A stretch of 64,000 nucleotides of DNA from Thermodesulfobacteriota bacterium (GCA_040754335.1 JBFMCV010000003.1:359356-423355); one strand, 5' to 3'. Shown: positions 27,529 through 37,496, numbered from the stretch's first letter. The notes: generated by a model from the letters alone, not told the origin. Program-made: numbers and translations.

Positions 27529-30240
27529 ATGAGAGGGCTGCTGATCAATATTCTGATTCTTGGATTCCTTTTAACACTATACGTCTACGTCAACACGGAC
27601 CACGAAAAAACGATAATCAAAGAGAACTCGGCACAAACTACCGAGCTTGGAGACGAGAAGTCCGCAGGCTCCGACCGGGAAGAGGACTCGAGTTACAAGA
27701 TACGGGAAGGCGACACCTTATCCCGGATCGCGGAAAGGTTTGAGGTGTCGGTCAAGGACCTGAAAGAATTTAACGGCCTGACAAAGGATGAGCTGTCGGT
27801 AGGCGAGTATATCGACATACCCGCCGGGAGCGATACCGAAAAGCTTCGAATCGCAGGGAGCGACACTTATGCCCCCTACGGGGACCCAGGCGACTCCGAG
27901 ACCATGACTCAATCTCTAAGCGATGAGGAGCAAGACCCGTCGGGTTATCAGAACGCGACTGATCAGCCTGCCTCCGACAGGCAGGAGGAAATCGAGCAGA
28001 GGAGACAAAACCTCCTTCAGCAAAGAGATAGGCGGCGACGGCAGCAGACACAGAGCCCCCGCACGCGGGATAGTCTTCAGCAGATGTTACCAAAAGAAAA
28101 CGGAACTCAAACGCCCCCCGAAACCGAAGCGGAAACCGGAACAGTCGAAGAAAAACCCGAAATCGTCGTAACCGACGGCGAGATCGTCAATCTGCAGTCG
28201 GAAATGGACGTGCAGGACCTGATTCAGACCATCAGCGAAATCACGGGACAAAACTTCATACTCGACGAGTCGGTAAAGGGAAAGAAGGTCACTGTAATCG
28301 CGCCCGGCGGCTTTAAGAAAGAAAACGCGATGAAGCTCTTTGAAACGATCCTGAGCCTGAACGGGTTCTCGGTCGTCAAAAAGGACGGCACCAATATAAT
28401 CGTGCCGAAGAGGGACATAAAAATAACCAGCATCCCTACTGAAGTTGGCACTGAGCTGGGTGAGTCATCCGACAGTTTTATAACGAGGCTGGTCCAGCTT
28501 AAGAACATACAGGCCAGCGAGGCGGCGAACATTCTGAAGCCCCTGATTTCCCGAGAGGGAGACATAGTAGTGTATCCGGCAACCAACACGCTTATCATAG
28601 TAGAGACGGTGGACAACCTGAACCGGATTCTGAAAATAATCGACAACCTGGATGTAGAGACCGAAATAGAATTCATAAAGATACATAATGCCGATGCTGC
28701 TGAAGTAGCGGCAAAGCTCGTCGAGATATTCGGGGGAACGGCATCCCAGGCATCGAGCGCCCCTGCACAAACCCAGCAGTCGCAAAGACAGTCGGCGACA
28801 CGCACACGCAGCCTTCCCGGCTCCCAGAGCAGGGCGGAAACACCCGCGATAACGTCCCAAACGACCGGCGAGAACGCGGCCGTCGGATTTAAAGTAATCA
28901 CGGACGAAAGGACTAACTCGCTTATCGTCATAGCATATCCGGACGACATGAAAAAAATTAAAGCCGTCATAGAGATACTCGACGTCGAGACCGCGGAGCC
29001 GGAAGAGGGCATCTACGTAATAAGGGTATTGAATGCCGACGCCGAATCGATCGTGGCCGTGCTCGCGAGCCTGTTCGGAGGGAGCGGGGCCAGAACGGGG
29101 ATCGGCGCGGACAGGACTCAGCGTACCTCCGGCTTCGGGACCGATTCAGCGCTGGGGACGTCATCTACAATAGGAACCGGCTCCTCCACGGCCAGGCAGG
29201 CGATCGAGAGGGGCACATCGAGCGGCTCTACGGTGGTGGCTGAGACGGACGAGCTCAGGGTTACGTCCGACCCGTCGACTAATTCCATTATCTTTATAGG
29301 CTCCAGAAGGGACTACGAGACAATAAAAGAAGTGATCGAAGAACTGGACGTCAGGAGAAAGCAGGTGTTCGTGGAGGCCGCGATTCTCGAAGTGAGCCTG
29401 GACAAGATCAGGTCGTTCGGGACCAATCTGAGCATCGGGTTCACGGTAAACGGCGATACACTGGGCTTCGGCGGCACTGTGCTGCCGGGAGTCCCGAGCC
29501 TCCTTGCGGTCGAAGCCGACCCCGAAGCATCCGTAAACGTCCTGGGCAGCCTCTCCGGCCTGTTCCTCGGCGTACTGGGCGAGGAAGTGGATCCCGACGG
29601 CTCGGGCCCCATCCCCCCGATACCGTCATTCAGCGCGCTATTCCAGGCATTGACCTCGCTTACCGACGTAAACGTATTATCGACACCGAGCATTATTACG
29701 ACAGACAACGAGCCTGCCGAGATCATCGTCGCGGACGTCATACCGTTCCCTACGGGCAGCACGGTCGGAGACAGCGGAGTAACCGTGCAGACGATCCAGC
29801 GTGAGCCCGTCGGCATAAGGCTATCCATTGTACCCCAGATAAGCGAGGGCGACTTCCTGAACCTCAATATACTGACGGAAGTTTCTGCGATCAGGCAGGC
29901 GCCGGTACAGGGCCTCAATACCGCACAGTTCGGTATCGCCACCACGACAAGGACCGCCGATTCCTCAGTAGTCGTGAAGAACGGACAGACTATAGTAATC
30001 GGCGGACTCGTACAGGACAGGGAGAGCGTGATTCAGAACAGGGTGCCGGTACTCGGCAACATACCGGTGCTTGGCAACCTGTTCAAATTCAAGCAGAGAG
30101 AGAGCCAGAAGATCAATCTGATGATACTCCTTACTCCGAGGATCGTCGAGAACGAGCAGGACATGCAGCGGATACTTGAAGAAAGGCAAAGACGCAATAT
30201 GCTTTTACAGGAGAGGGGGTTTAACAGAGAGGATAACTGA
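27529..30240 (+). CDS. gspD: Type II secretion secretin GspD with an N-terminal LysM domain
   Basis: A 903-residue outer-membrane channel, longer than the usual 650-700. It begins with a hydrophobic segment (LLINILILGFLLTLYVYV) without an obvious cleavage site. A LysM domain (residues ~55-98: YKIREGDTLSRIAERF, LKEFNGL, VGEYIDIP) and a Gln/Arg-rich linker follow. Then come N0 (MDVQDLIQTISEITGQNFILD), N1-N3 repeats (FIKIHNADAAEVAAKL; IYVIRVLNADAESIVAVL) separated by Ser/Thr/Gly-rich insertions, and the secretin core. The core ends VPVLGNIPVLGNLFK and LMILLTPRIV. LysM normally binds peptidoglycan; its fusion to GspD is unusual. No pilotin gene is seen. Confidence 0.95.
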   Translation: MRGLLINILILGFLLTLYVYVNTDHEKTIIKENSAQTTELGDEKSAGSDREEDSSYKIREGDTLSRIAERFEVSVKDLKEFNGLTKDELSVGEYIDIPAGSDTEKLRIAGSDTYAPYGDPGDSETMTQSLSDEEQDPSGYQNATDQPASDRQEEIEQRRQNLLQQRDRRRRQQTQSPRTRDSLQQMLPKENGTQTPPETEAETGTVEEKPEIVVTDGEIVNLQSEMDVQDLIQTISEITGQNFILDESVKGKKVTVIAPGGFKKENAMKLFETILSLNGFSVVKKDGTNIIVPKRDIKITSIPTEVGTELGESSDSFITRLVQLKNIQASEAANILKPLISREGDIVVYPATNTLIIVETVDNLNRILKIIDNLDVETEIEFIKIHNADAAEVAAKLVEIFGGTASQASSAPAQTQQSQRQSATRTRSLPGSQSRAETPAITSQTTGENAAVGFKVITDERTNSLIVIAYPDDMKKIKAVIEILDVETAEPEEGIYVIRVLNADAESIVAVLASLFGGSGARTGIGADRTQRTSGFGTDSALGTSSTIGTGSSTARQAIERGTSSGSTVVAETDELRVTSDPSTNSIIFIGSRRDYETIKEVIEELDVRRKQVFVEAAILEVSLDKIRSFGTNLSIGFTVNGDTLGFGGTVLPGVPSLLAVEADPEASVNVLGSLSGLFLGVLGEEVDPDGSGPIPPIPSFSALFQALTSLTDVNVLSTPSIITTDNEPAEIIVADVIPFPTGSTVGDSGVTVQTIQREPVGIRLSIVPQISEGDFLNLNILTEVSAIRQAPVQGLNTAQFGIATTTRTADSSVVVKNGQTIVIGGLVQDRESVIQNRVPVLGNIPVLGNLFKFKQRESQKINLMILLTPRIVENEQDMQRILEERQRRNMLLQERGFNREDN

Positions 30241-30255
30241 TCTTGAGTTATTGAT

Positions 30256-31935
30256 ATGAAGAGCATTCAGGAAATAATAGGCGAGCGGAATCCCGCCGCG
30301 CTCCCCAAAATTGACGAGCTTTTATCGAAAAACGGAGAAAGCCTCGAGGAAGTATTAATCAAGTCGAGGGTTCTCGACGAGAAGGAAGTCTTGGAAGTGC
30401 TTTCCGAATTCTATGAATTCCCTTACACGCTGACGATATCCGAGCGGGAAATAGACGGCGAGCTCGTAAAGACGCTCCCGATCAGCTTCGCGAAGAAATT
30501 CAGGTTAATACCCTTTCAGAAAAGGAACGGCAAGGTGATCATCATCCTGTCTCCGCCGCTCGACCTCTACGCCCTCGATGAGGTCAGGTCGCTGTTCGGG
30601 TGCGAGATCGAGCCGGTTCTGGCGCTTAACCACATCGTCCTCGACACGATCAACAGGGTCTATGAGCGCGGAAAGGAGATGACGGAAGGGATCGAGGACG
30701 ATTCGGCAGGCATCTCGGAATACGACCTCCAGGAGCCCAAAGACCTCCTCGAAGCCGAAGACGAAGCCCCGATAATCAGGTTCGTCAATTCGCTCCTGTT
30801 TCAGGCGGTGAAGGAAAAAGCGAGCGACATACACCTCGAGTGCTTCGAGAAGGAGCTCTCCGTCAGGTTCAGGAAGGACGGCATACTCCACGAGATAACC
30901 ACCGTACCTAAAAAGCTTCAGGCGTCGATAATATCCAGGGTCAAGATCATGGCCGAGCTCGATATCGCCGAGAAGAGGAAGCCTCAGGACGGAAGGATCA
31001 GGGTCAAGGTCGCGGGAAGGGACGTCGACGTACGTATATCGACCGTTCCGACCACATGGGGAGAGAGCGTCGTAATGAGGATACTCGACAGGTCCTCCGT
31101 GCTCCTCTCTCTTGAAGACCTGGGGCTCGCCGGAAAGAAGCTCCATATCTTCGAAGGGCTTATACAGCGCCCTCACGGCATCATACTGGTCACCGGCCCT
31201 ACGGGCAGCGGTAAAACGACTTCGCTATACGCCGGCCTCGAAAGGATTAACTCTCCCGACAAAAAGATCATCACTGTTGAAGACCCGGTCGAATACCAGA
31301 TACAGGGGATAAACCAGATACAGGTGAACCCGAAGGTAAACCTCACTTTCGCAAACGGCCTCAGGTCCATACTCCGGCAGGACCCGGACGTAATCCTGGT
31401 CGGCGAAATCAGGGACAGGGAAACCGCGGATATCGCTATCCACGCGTCGCTCACGGGACACCTCGTTTTCTCCACGCTGCACACCAACGATTCGGCGAGC
31501 GCGATCACAAGGCTTATAGACATGGAGATCGAGCCCTTCCTCGTGGCCTCATCGCTTATGGCCGTAATCGCCCAGCGGCTTCTCAGGTTCCTTTGCAGCT
31601 CCTGTAAAGAACCCTATGAGCCGCACGACGACGAGCTCCTGAAGATAGGCCTCCGCAGGAGCCAGCTTGATGACGGGGTGCTCTACAGGGCCAGAGGGTG
31701 CGACAAATGCTTTAATATGGGGTACAGCGGCAGGACCGGGATTTTCGAAATGCTGCTTATCGACGACGATATAAGGAACCTGACCCTCAGTCAGGTCGAC
31801 TCTACCAAGATCAAGAGAAAGGCCATGGAGCACGGCATGACCACACTCAGGATGGACGGGGCTGAGAAGGTGGCAAGGGGCTTGACTTCGGTCGACGAGG
31901 TCATGAGGGTTACAGAAGAAGAAAGCATAATCTAA
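30256..31935 (+). CDS. gspE: Type II secretion ATPase GspE
   Basis: A 559-residue hexameric ATPase that powers pseudopilus assembly. The N1E/MshEN-like domain is residues 1-130. Catalytic-domain motifs: Walker A GPTGSGKTTSLYAG near residue 316, an Asp box around VEDPVEYQI, Walker B in RQDPDVILVGEIRD, and a His box at HLVFSTLHTNDS. The tetracysteine zinc element is present as CSSCKEPYE ... CDKCFNMGY. The gene follows gspD by 15 bases. GspL, the usual membrane docking partner of GspE, is not encoded in this operon. Confidence 0.97.
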   Translation: MKSIQEIIGERNPAALPKIDELLSKNGESLEEVLIKSRVLDEKEVLEVLSEFYEFPYTLTISEREIDGELVKTLPISFAKKFRLIPFQKRNGKVIIILSPPLDLYALDEVRSLFGCEIEPVLALNHIVLDTINRVYERGKEMTEGIEDDSAGISEYDLQEPKDLLEAEDEAPIIRFVNSLLFQAVKEKASDIHLECFEKELSVRFRKDGILHEITTVPKKLQASIISRVKIMAELDIAEKRKPQDGRIRVKVAGRDVDVRISTVPTTWGESVVMRILDRSSVLLSLEDLGLAGKKLHIFEGLIQRPHGIILVTGPTGSGKTTSLYAGLERINSPDKKIITVEDPVEYQIQGINQIQVNPKVNLTFANGLRSILRQDPDVILVGEIRDRETADIAIHASLTGHLVFSTLHTNDSASAITRLIDMEIEPFLVASSLMAVIAQRLLRFLCSSCKEPYEPHDDELLKIGLRRSQLDDGVLYRARGCDKCFNMGYSGRTGIFEMLLIDDDIRNLTLSQVDSTKIKRKAMEHGMTTLRMDGAEKVARGLTSVDEVMRVTEEESII

Positions 31936-31991
31936 ACCGCCTGAAGAGATCACCCCAATTTTTATAAACAGAATCGGATAATATATAAGAT

Positions 31992-33197
31992 ATGCCCGTA
32001 TACAAATACAAAGCCATTGACGAGACCGGACGGACCGTCCAGGGAATCGTAGATGCGGAATCCCCGAAGGGCGCAACGGACAAGCTCAAGCGCCAGGGGG
32101 TCTTCCTTTCCTCGCTTAACGAAGTCAAACAGGGGAGAGCGAGGAGCTTTAATCCGTTCAAAGGCGTTAAAATTTCCGAGCTCGCGGTCACTACGAGGCA
32201 GTTTTCTACGCTTATCTCCGCCGGGCTACCGCTCGAGGCGTCCCTGACGGCCCTCTCCGAGCAAACGGAGGACGCGAAGCTCGGCGAGATACTGACACAG
32301 GTGAAGGACAGGGTGAGCGAGGGCAGCTCTTTGGCTAATGCCCTCGGCGAGCACAGGAGCGTTTTCTCCGATCTCTACATAAACATAGTAAGGGCGGGCG
32401 AAGCGAGCGGCACGCTAGACATAGTGCTCCTGAGACTCGCGGACTTTCTTGAAAAACAGGCCGCCCTGACCTCAAAGGTAAAAAGCGCGCTCATATATCC
32501 CGTCTTCATGTTTTTCATAGGCGGCGGGGTGCTGTTCTTCACGATGACTTATGTAATACCCAGGATAGCGAAGATATTCGAGGACAGCCAGAAGGCTTTG
32601 CCTCTCATGACGGTAATACTGATAAACGTAAGCGGTTTTTTCAGCAGCAACATACTGCTGCTCCTCGTATTGCTCCCCATACTCGTTTTCGGAGCGTACC
32701 GTTTCAACAAAACGGAGCGCGGAAGGATGTTCTTCGACCGGCTCTCCCTGAAATTGCCGGTATTCGGAAAAATAAATTCCATGGTCGTGATATCGAGGTT
32801 CACGCGGACCCTGGGGACGCTCCTCGCGAGCGGCATACCGCTCCTGGACGCGCTTAAAATAGGCGAAGCAGTCATGGGCAACCAGGTCTACGGCAAAACG
32901 CTCGAAGAAGTGAGGTCCAACGTAAGGGAGGGGACGAGCCTCGCAAAACCCCTCAGGGACAGTGGCGTCTTCCCGCCGCTCGTCACACGAATGATAGCCG
33001 TAGGGGAGCAGACGGGCGAAATGGAAGAGATGCTCACCAAGGTGGCGGACATTTACGACCAGCAGGTCGAAACGATGGTATCCACCCTCACTTCCCTTCT
33101 CGAGCCGGTTATGATTTTAATTATAGGCGCCGTGATGGGGTTCATAGTATTCGCAGTTCTCCTGCCCATATTCAATTTGACATCAACTATAGGATAA
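31992..33197 (+). CDS. gspF: Type II secretion inner-membrane platform protein GspF
   Basis: A 401-residue polytopic protein with two tandem GspF domains. MPVYKYKAIDETGRTVQGIVDAES is the classical start. Each half has the cytoplasmic helical bundle (FSTLISAGLPLEASLTAL and FTRTLGTLLASGIPLLDALK) followed by membrane helices, with VRAGEASGTLD and AVGEQTGEMEEML in matching places. LLEPVMILIIGAVMGFIVFAVLLPIF is the last helix. Complete. Its place between gspE and gspG is the usual order. Confidence 0.97.
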   Translation: MPVYKYKAIDETGRTVQGIVDAESPKGATDKLKRQGVFLSSLNEVKQGRARSFNPFKGVKISELAVTTRQFSTLISAGLPLEASLTALSEQTEDAKLGEILTQVKDRVSEGSSLANALGEHRSVFSDLYINIVRAGEASGTLDIVLLRLADFLEKQAALTSKVKSALIYPVFMFFIGGGVLFFTMTYVIPRIAKIFEDSQKALPLMTVILINVSGFFSSNILLLLVLLPILVFGAYRFNKTERGRMFFDRLSLKLPVFGKINSMVVISRFTRTLGTLLASGIPLLDALKIGEAVMGNQVYGKTLEEVRSNVREGTSLAKPLRDSGVFPPLVTRMIAVGEQTGEMEEMLTKVADIYDQQVETMVSTLTSLLEPVMILIIGAVMGFIVFAVLLPIFNLTSTIG

Positions 33198-33211
33198 AGG
33201 AGGTACGAGTT

Positions 33212-33640
33212 ATGAGATCCGAAGGAGGTTTCACGCTTATCGAAATAATGGTCGTGCTGCTGATCATAGCCGGGCTCGCATATATCGTGGGTACGAACGT
33301 GATCGGAAGGTTCGGGGAGGCCAAGAAAGAGGAGACCAAGATCCAGATCAAGAACCTGGAATCGGCTCTCAAGCTTTTCAAGCTCGACAACGGTTTCTAT
33401 CCCGAGACGCAGCAGGGTCTTAACGCCCTAATACAGCAGCCGACGACGGGAAGGGAGCCCTGCTGTTATGCAAAGGACGGATACCTGGAAGGAGAACAGG
33501 TCCCCAAGGACGGCTGGAAAAACGAGTTCGTGTATATAGGGCCCGACCAGACCGGGGACGGTACTTACGAGATTATCTCCATCGGGGAGGACGCGGTGCA
33601 GCAGACAGAGGACGACATTACAAGCCGCGCGATACAATGA
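33212..33640 (+). CDS. gspG: Major pseudopilin GspG
   Basis: A 142-residue prepilin. The short leader MRSEGG is cut before FTLIEIMVVLLIIAGLA (Glu5 present). The globular part has LDNGFYPETQQGLNAL, family-typical, and a C-terminal GDGTYEIISIGEDAVQ region in the place of the calcium site of GspG. An extra Cys pair (REPCCYAKDGY) is seen where most GspG have none. AAAGGAGG precedes the ATG by a normal distance. It should form the main helix of the pseudopilus. Confidence 0.96.
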   Translation: MRSEGGFTLIEIMVVLLIIAGLAYIVGTNVIGRFGEAKKEETKIQIKNLESALKLFKLDNGFYPETQQGLNALIQQPTTGREPCCYAKDGYLEGEQVPKDGWKNEFVYIGPDQTGDGTYEIISIGEDAVQQTEDDITSRAIQ

Positions 33641-34152
33641 AGAAGCAAAGCGGTTTTACACTCATAGAGCTCCTGGTCGTGATTTTTCTGGTCGGCGCAT
33701 TCGTATTTATAGCAGTGCCGAAAATCAAAAGCAGCACAGAGATCAACGTAAAGAGCGCTTCCAGGAACCTGAGCGGAACGATAAAATATCTCTACAACGA
33801 AGCGGCATTTAAAAAAAATATCTACAGGCTCGTTTTCGATATCGACAGGGGGGAGTACTGGGTCGAAGTGCTGAACGGCAACGAGTACGTGGTATCTACC
33901 GAATACCTGCACAAAAAACGGACACTTCCGGGCGGCGTCCATTTCAAGGACGTCGTCACAGAGCGCACACTGGGGAGAAGCTCGCTCGACGACTCCGGGG
34001 AATTCATTCTGTTCCTGCCCACGGGTTTTGTCGAACCCGCCGTCATCCATCTCGTGACCGACAGCGAGGACTACTATACTCTCGAGACGAAGCCCTATAC
34101 GGGCGGGACAAGGGTATACGACGAATACGTACAGCTTTTGAGGAATGAATAA
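33637..34152 (+). CDS. gspH: Minor pseudopilin GspH
   Basis: A 171-residue prepilin-like protein with leader MKKQSG and the N-terminal helix [21 protein letters not shown]. The C-terminal body is beta-rich ([32 protein letters not shown]), as in GspH/FimT. The start overlaps the gspG stop by 4 bases, so translation is coupled. In T2SS, GspH connects the tip complex with the GspG shaft. Confidence 0.9.
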   Translation: MKKQSGFTLIELLVVIFLVGAFVFIAVPKIKSSTEINVKSASRNLSGTIKYLYNEAAFKKNIYRLVFDIDRGEYWVEVLNGNEYVVSTEYLHKKRTLPGGVHFKDVVTERTLGRSSLDDSGEFILFLPTGFVEPAVIHLVTDSEDYYTLETKPYTGGTRVYDEYVQLLRNE

Positions 34153-34579
34153 ACTAGACAGGGCTGCAAATGAATCCTCCGCAATAGAGCCGCGGTTACA
34201 CACGGGAGCGCCGGCCCGGAGAGCGGGGTTTACGCTTCTCGAGGTAATCATCGCTGTCGCTATAATCGGCTCGTCGCTGGCGATATTGCTCGGTGCGGTA
34301 AACAAAAACCTCATCCTCGCCTCGCAATCCAAGAATCTCTCAATCGCTTCGTTCCTCGCGCAACGGAAGATGGGAGAGGTCGAGATCGAGGGGTTCCCCG
34401 AGCTTGGGAGCCAGGAGGGGGTTTTCGAGGAGCAGCCGGAGTTCAGGTGGCACCTAACGGTACAGCCTTACAATATCGAGCAGCTCGGGACCGAAATAAG
34501 GATAGTAATACTTACCATTTCCTGGGACGAAGGGAATAAGGAGTTCACAGTTGCGACCGCGATCTCGGACCACGGATAA
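34145..34579 (+). CDS. gspI: Minor pseudopilin GspI
   Basis: A 144-residue prepilin-like protein with an unusually long leader of ~29 residues before [21 protein letters not shown]. The body has [26 protein letters not shown] and [10 protein letters not shown], characteristic of GspI. It overlaps gspH by 8 bases. GspI begins the pseudopilus tip together with GspJ and GspK, both encoded next. Confidence 0.92.
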   Translation: MNKLDRAANESSAIEPRLHTGAPARRAGFTLLEVIIAVAIIGSSLAILLGAVNKNLILASQSKNLSIASFLAQRKMGEVEIEGFPELGSQEGVFEEQPEFRWHLTVQPYNIEQLGTEIRIVILTISWDEGNKEFTVATAISDHG

Positions 34580-35210
34580 AGGGTTTACCCTTATCGAAGT
34601 GCTGCTAGCGGTTTTTATTGGGTCGATAGTCCTCACAGTGCTCTACGCCTCCTTCTTTCAGATAAACAAGGCGAAGGACAGGATCGAGGAAGAGCTCGAG
34701 CTTTATCATGAGGCAAGGATCATCATGTCGAAGATAACCAAGGACCTGGCGGATGCGTACCCCAGGGGACTCGTCAATTCGCAGTCGACCAATATTACCA
34801 CCCCGTTTTTTTATGGGGCCGCGGAGGGAGAAAGGAGCAAATTGAGCTTCACGTCTCTATCCCGCATGCCGACCCAGAATTCGAGGGAATCCGACCAGAC
34901 GGAGATAAGCTATTTTCTCGAGCCGATTCAGGACTCGGACCTGTTCGCCCTGGTAAGGAGGGACAACCCGACCCTCGAATCCGATACCGGAGGCACTCAA
35001 TTTGCGCTATCGGAGCGTATTACGGGTTTTAACCTCACATACCTTGCGAAAATACCCGAGGACGGCGATGCCCAGGAGTACGCGACAGAGTGGAATTCTA
35101 ACGAGACGCTGTCGTTGCCGGCCGCAGTCAATGTAAATATCGTTCTGAGGAATCCAAGGGGGGAGGACATCCAGTTCAGCACGATGGTGACTATACCGGT
35201 AGTCAATTAA
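34551..35210 (+). CDS. gspJ: Minor pseudopilin GspJ
   Basis: A 219-residue prepilin-like protein, leader ending in DKG and helix [24 protein letters not shown]. The body contains [24 protein letters not shown], a GspJ signature, and a beta-rich C-terminus ending in FSTMVTIPV. The only good start is a TTG at 34551, overlapping gspI by 29 bases, or a later non-ATG codon; the exact start is uncertain. Confidence 0.92.
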   Translation: MRPRSRTTDKGFTLIEVLLAVFIGSIVLTVLYASFFQINKAKDRIEEELELYHEARIIMSKITKDLADAYPRGLVNSQSTNITTPFFYGAAEGERSKLSFTSLSRMPTQNSRESDQTEISYFLEPIQDSDLFALVRRDNPTLESDTGGTQFALSERITGFNLTYLAKIPEDGDAQEYATEWNSNETLSLPAAVNVNIVLRNPRGEDIQFSTMVTIPVVN

Positions 35211-35247
35211 TACGGGTAAGCTCTCGGGATATAAATATCAGGCGGCC

Positions 35248-36360
35248 ATGATGAAGCCACATCAATCAACGAACTGCGCGAGGCAGAGGGACGGGGAAAA
35301 AGGGATCGTCCTGGTCATCGTGATTATCATTATCGCGATCCTCATGATACTCGTGACGGACCTCATTTATTTCACACAGATTGATACAGAGATATCGTCA
35401 AATACACGGGACGAAATCAAGGCCCGCTATATCGCCAAATCCGGCGTCCATGTCGCGGCGGGGACGCTGAAAGCGAGGCCGCTCGAAGAGCTCACATCGC
35501 TGACGGCCGCACTCGGGGGACAGAACGAAAACCCGGACGGCTACTGGGCCATCAACGTTCCCTACTTCCCCGTCGGGGAAGGAAGCGTGTCAGTTACAGT
35601 GACCGACGAAAGGTCGAAGATAAACCTGAACTCGCTCGTCAGCCGGTCGTCGAACAGGGTGGACAGGCAGGTATTGACCGAGCTTACTCAGCTCTGCAGA
35701 TTCCTGGAAGTCGACGACGGAAAATGCTCCAGATTCATCCCGAGTCTTATAAACTGGCTTGACGCGCCAATCGAAGGCGCTCAAAACGATCAGGACTCTG
35801 CGGGAGCGAACGGGGCTTTTTATTCCAGCCTCGAAAACCCCTATATGATAAAGGACGGCCCACTCGACACAGTCCAGGAAATCAGGATGATAGACGGCAT
35901 GGACGACGAATTCTATTCCAGGATCAAGGACTACGTCACCGTATATCCGCGCGACAAGAAGATAAATTTCAGCACGGCTCCGAAGCAGGTAATCATGGCG
36001 GCAATCAAGGGATCGGCCGTGTCCGCAGTTCCGGGCCAGGGCGAAGGAGATGAAGAGGAAGTCGACGACGACATCGCCGAGCAAATCGCGGACGAGATAA
36101 TAGAAGCGAGAAAGGAAACACCTATAATCACCATACAGAAAGCGAGGGATATAGCGAAGAAAGTCGACGAGACGTCCGAGATCAGCGGGGGGCTCGTCGG
36201 TGTTACGCTCGATAGCGGTGAAAGTGAAACGTTCAACGTACGGGCAGTAGGCAGTCTCGGCGAGGAGAACCCGACGAAGAGAATAATCGAAGCGGTGCTC
36301 AAAAAAACAAGGCGCGACCAGGAAGTCGTAGTGGACATCGTGACATGGAAAGAACTCTAG
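35248..36360 (+). CDS. gspK: Minor pseudopilin GspK
   Basis: A 370-residue tip pseudopilin. The leader ends EKG, followed by IVLVIVIIIIAILMILVTDLIY, without the Glu5 of other pseudopilins, as is normal for GspK. ARYIAKSGVHVAAG, VTDERSKINLNSLV and FIPSLINWLDAP are typical family text. The C-terminus carries helix-hairpin-helix-like segments (FSTAPKQVIMAAI; PIITIQKARDIAKK). An acidic insertion GEGDEEEVDDDIAE is present. In the standard locus gspL and gspM would follow; here the frame overlaps an AAA+ ATPase gene by 16 bases. Confidence 0.92.
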   Translation: MMKPHQSTNCARQRDGEKGIVLVIVIIIIAILMILVTDLIYFTQIDTEISSNTRDEIKARYIAKSGVHVAAGTLKARPLEELTSLTAALGGQNENPDGYWAINVPYFPVGEGSVSVTVTDERSKINLNSLVSRSSNRVDRQVLTELTQLCRFLEVDDGKCSRFIPSLINWLDAPIEGAQNDQDSAGANGAFYSSLENPYMIKDGPLDTVQEIRMIDGMDDEFYSRIKDYVTVYPRDKKINFSTAPKQVIMAAIKGSAVSAVPGQGEGDEEEVDDDIAEQIADEIIEARKETPIITIQKARDIAKKVDETSEISGGLVGVTLDSGESETFNVRAVGSLGEENPTKRIIEAVLKKTRRDQEVVVDIVTWKEL

Positions 36361-37496
36361 AGAAGTTAAAGAAGATAAGAAACGATCTGAAATCGCGCTA
36401 CTTCGAAAGGGACGACGTAATAGACGGCGCCTTTTGCGCCCTCCTCACCGGAAGCCACCTGCTCCTTATCGGCCCGCCAGGCACGGCCAAATCCCAGCTC
36501 GCCAACGAAATCTGCCGCAAGATCAGAGGGGCCCGCTATTTCCAGTGGCTTCTCACCAAGTTCACCACGCCCGAGGAGCTGTTCGGCGCCGTAAGCCTGA
36601 GGGGGCTCGAGAACGACGAATACAGGAGAGTCACCGCGGGGAAGCTCCCCGAAGCACACATAGCGTTCCTCGACGAAGTATTTAAAGCCAGCTCCTCGAT
36701 CCTGAACACGCTGCTCACGATAATGAATGAAAGAATTTTTTATAACGGCACCGAAAAGGTCAGGATACCGCTGATCTCTCTTTTCGGGGCGAGCAATGAG
36801 CTCCCGTCCGAGGAAGACGAGCTCGAGGCCCTTTACGACAGGTTCCTTCTCCGGTACGTCGTCGACTACATTAAAGAAGACTTCAGGTTCCTCAAGATGC
36901 TCAATACCGAGAACGGCTCATCCGAAGAAGGTGTGATCACGTCCGGGGAGCTCGATGCCTGCAGGGCGGAAGCGGCAAAGGTCAAGCTGCCTTCGAACAT
37001 ATTAAAGCTTATATCGCGGATCAGAAAAGACCTGGGGAAAAAAGGCATAACCCCATCCGACAGAAGGTATAAGCAGTCGGTCTCTCTCCTCAAGTCAAAG
37101 GCATACCTCGAGGAAAGGGACGAGGTCACGGAGGACGACCTCCGCTTTCTTGAGAATATTCTATGGAGAGAGCCCGGCGAAAAGGCCGAAATACAATCGG
37201 TCGTCCACCAGGCGCTCCACGGCTGGAGGGACAGGCTGAGAGAGCTCCTCATCCAGGCAAAGGAGCTCGACGCTTATTCGAGACGGGAATGGGAAAGCGA
37301 GGAAATGCTTATAAAAGCGAATATCGAAGCCCAGACGAAGCTAAAGCACATAGGGGCCAAGCTCGAGGAGCTCGTCCAGGAGTGCAGGGAAAGGGGAAAG
37401 CCTACCGACGAGATCAAGTCAGCCGAAGAGGAAATAGAAACCATTCAGAGGGAAATCCTCGACAGGCTCGTTTCGAGCAAAGAGGAGATGGCCTAG
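36345..37496 (+). CDS. MoxR/RavA-type AAA+ ATPase at the end of the gsp operon
   Basis: A 383-residue AAA+ protein. Walker A is LLIGPPGTAKSQLANEI; Walker B is AHIAFLDEVFKASSSILNTLL. Sensor-type text ISLFGASNELPSEEDELEALYDRFLLRYVV is typical of the RavA branch of MoxR ATPases, with a C-terminal helical part (RYKQSVSLLKSKAYLEERDEVTEDDL) and a final coiled coil. E. coli RavA (about 500 residues) works with the VWA protein ViaA; no VWA gene is present here. It overlaps gspK by 16 bases, so it is co-transcribed with the secretion genes. A chaperone-like role in assembling or remodelling the machine is an inference. Confidence 0.85.
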   Translation: MERTLEKLKKIRNDLKSRYFERDDVIDGAFCALLTGSHLLLIGPPGTAKSQLANEICRKIRGARYFQWLLTKFTTPEELFGAVSLRGLENDEYRRVTAGKLPEAHIAFLDEVFKASSSILNTLLTIMNERIFYNGTEKVRIPLISLFGASNELPSEEDELEALYDRFLLRYVVDYIKEDFRFLKMLNTENGSSEEGVITSGELDACRAEAAKVKLPSNILKLISRIRKDLGKKGITPSDRRYKQSVSLLKSKAYLEERDEVTEDDLRFLENILWREPGEKAEIQSVVHQALHGWRDRLRELLIQAKELDAYSRREWESEEMLIKANIEAQTKLKHIGAKLEELVQECRERGKPTDEIKSAEEEIETIQREILDRLVSSKEEMA

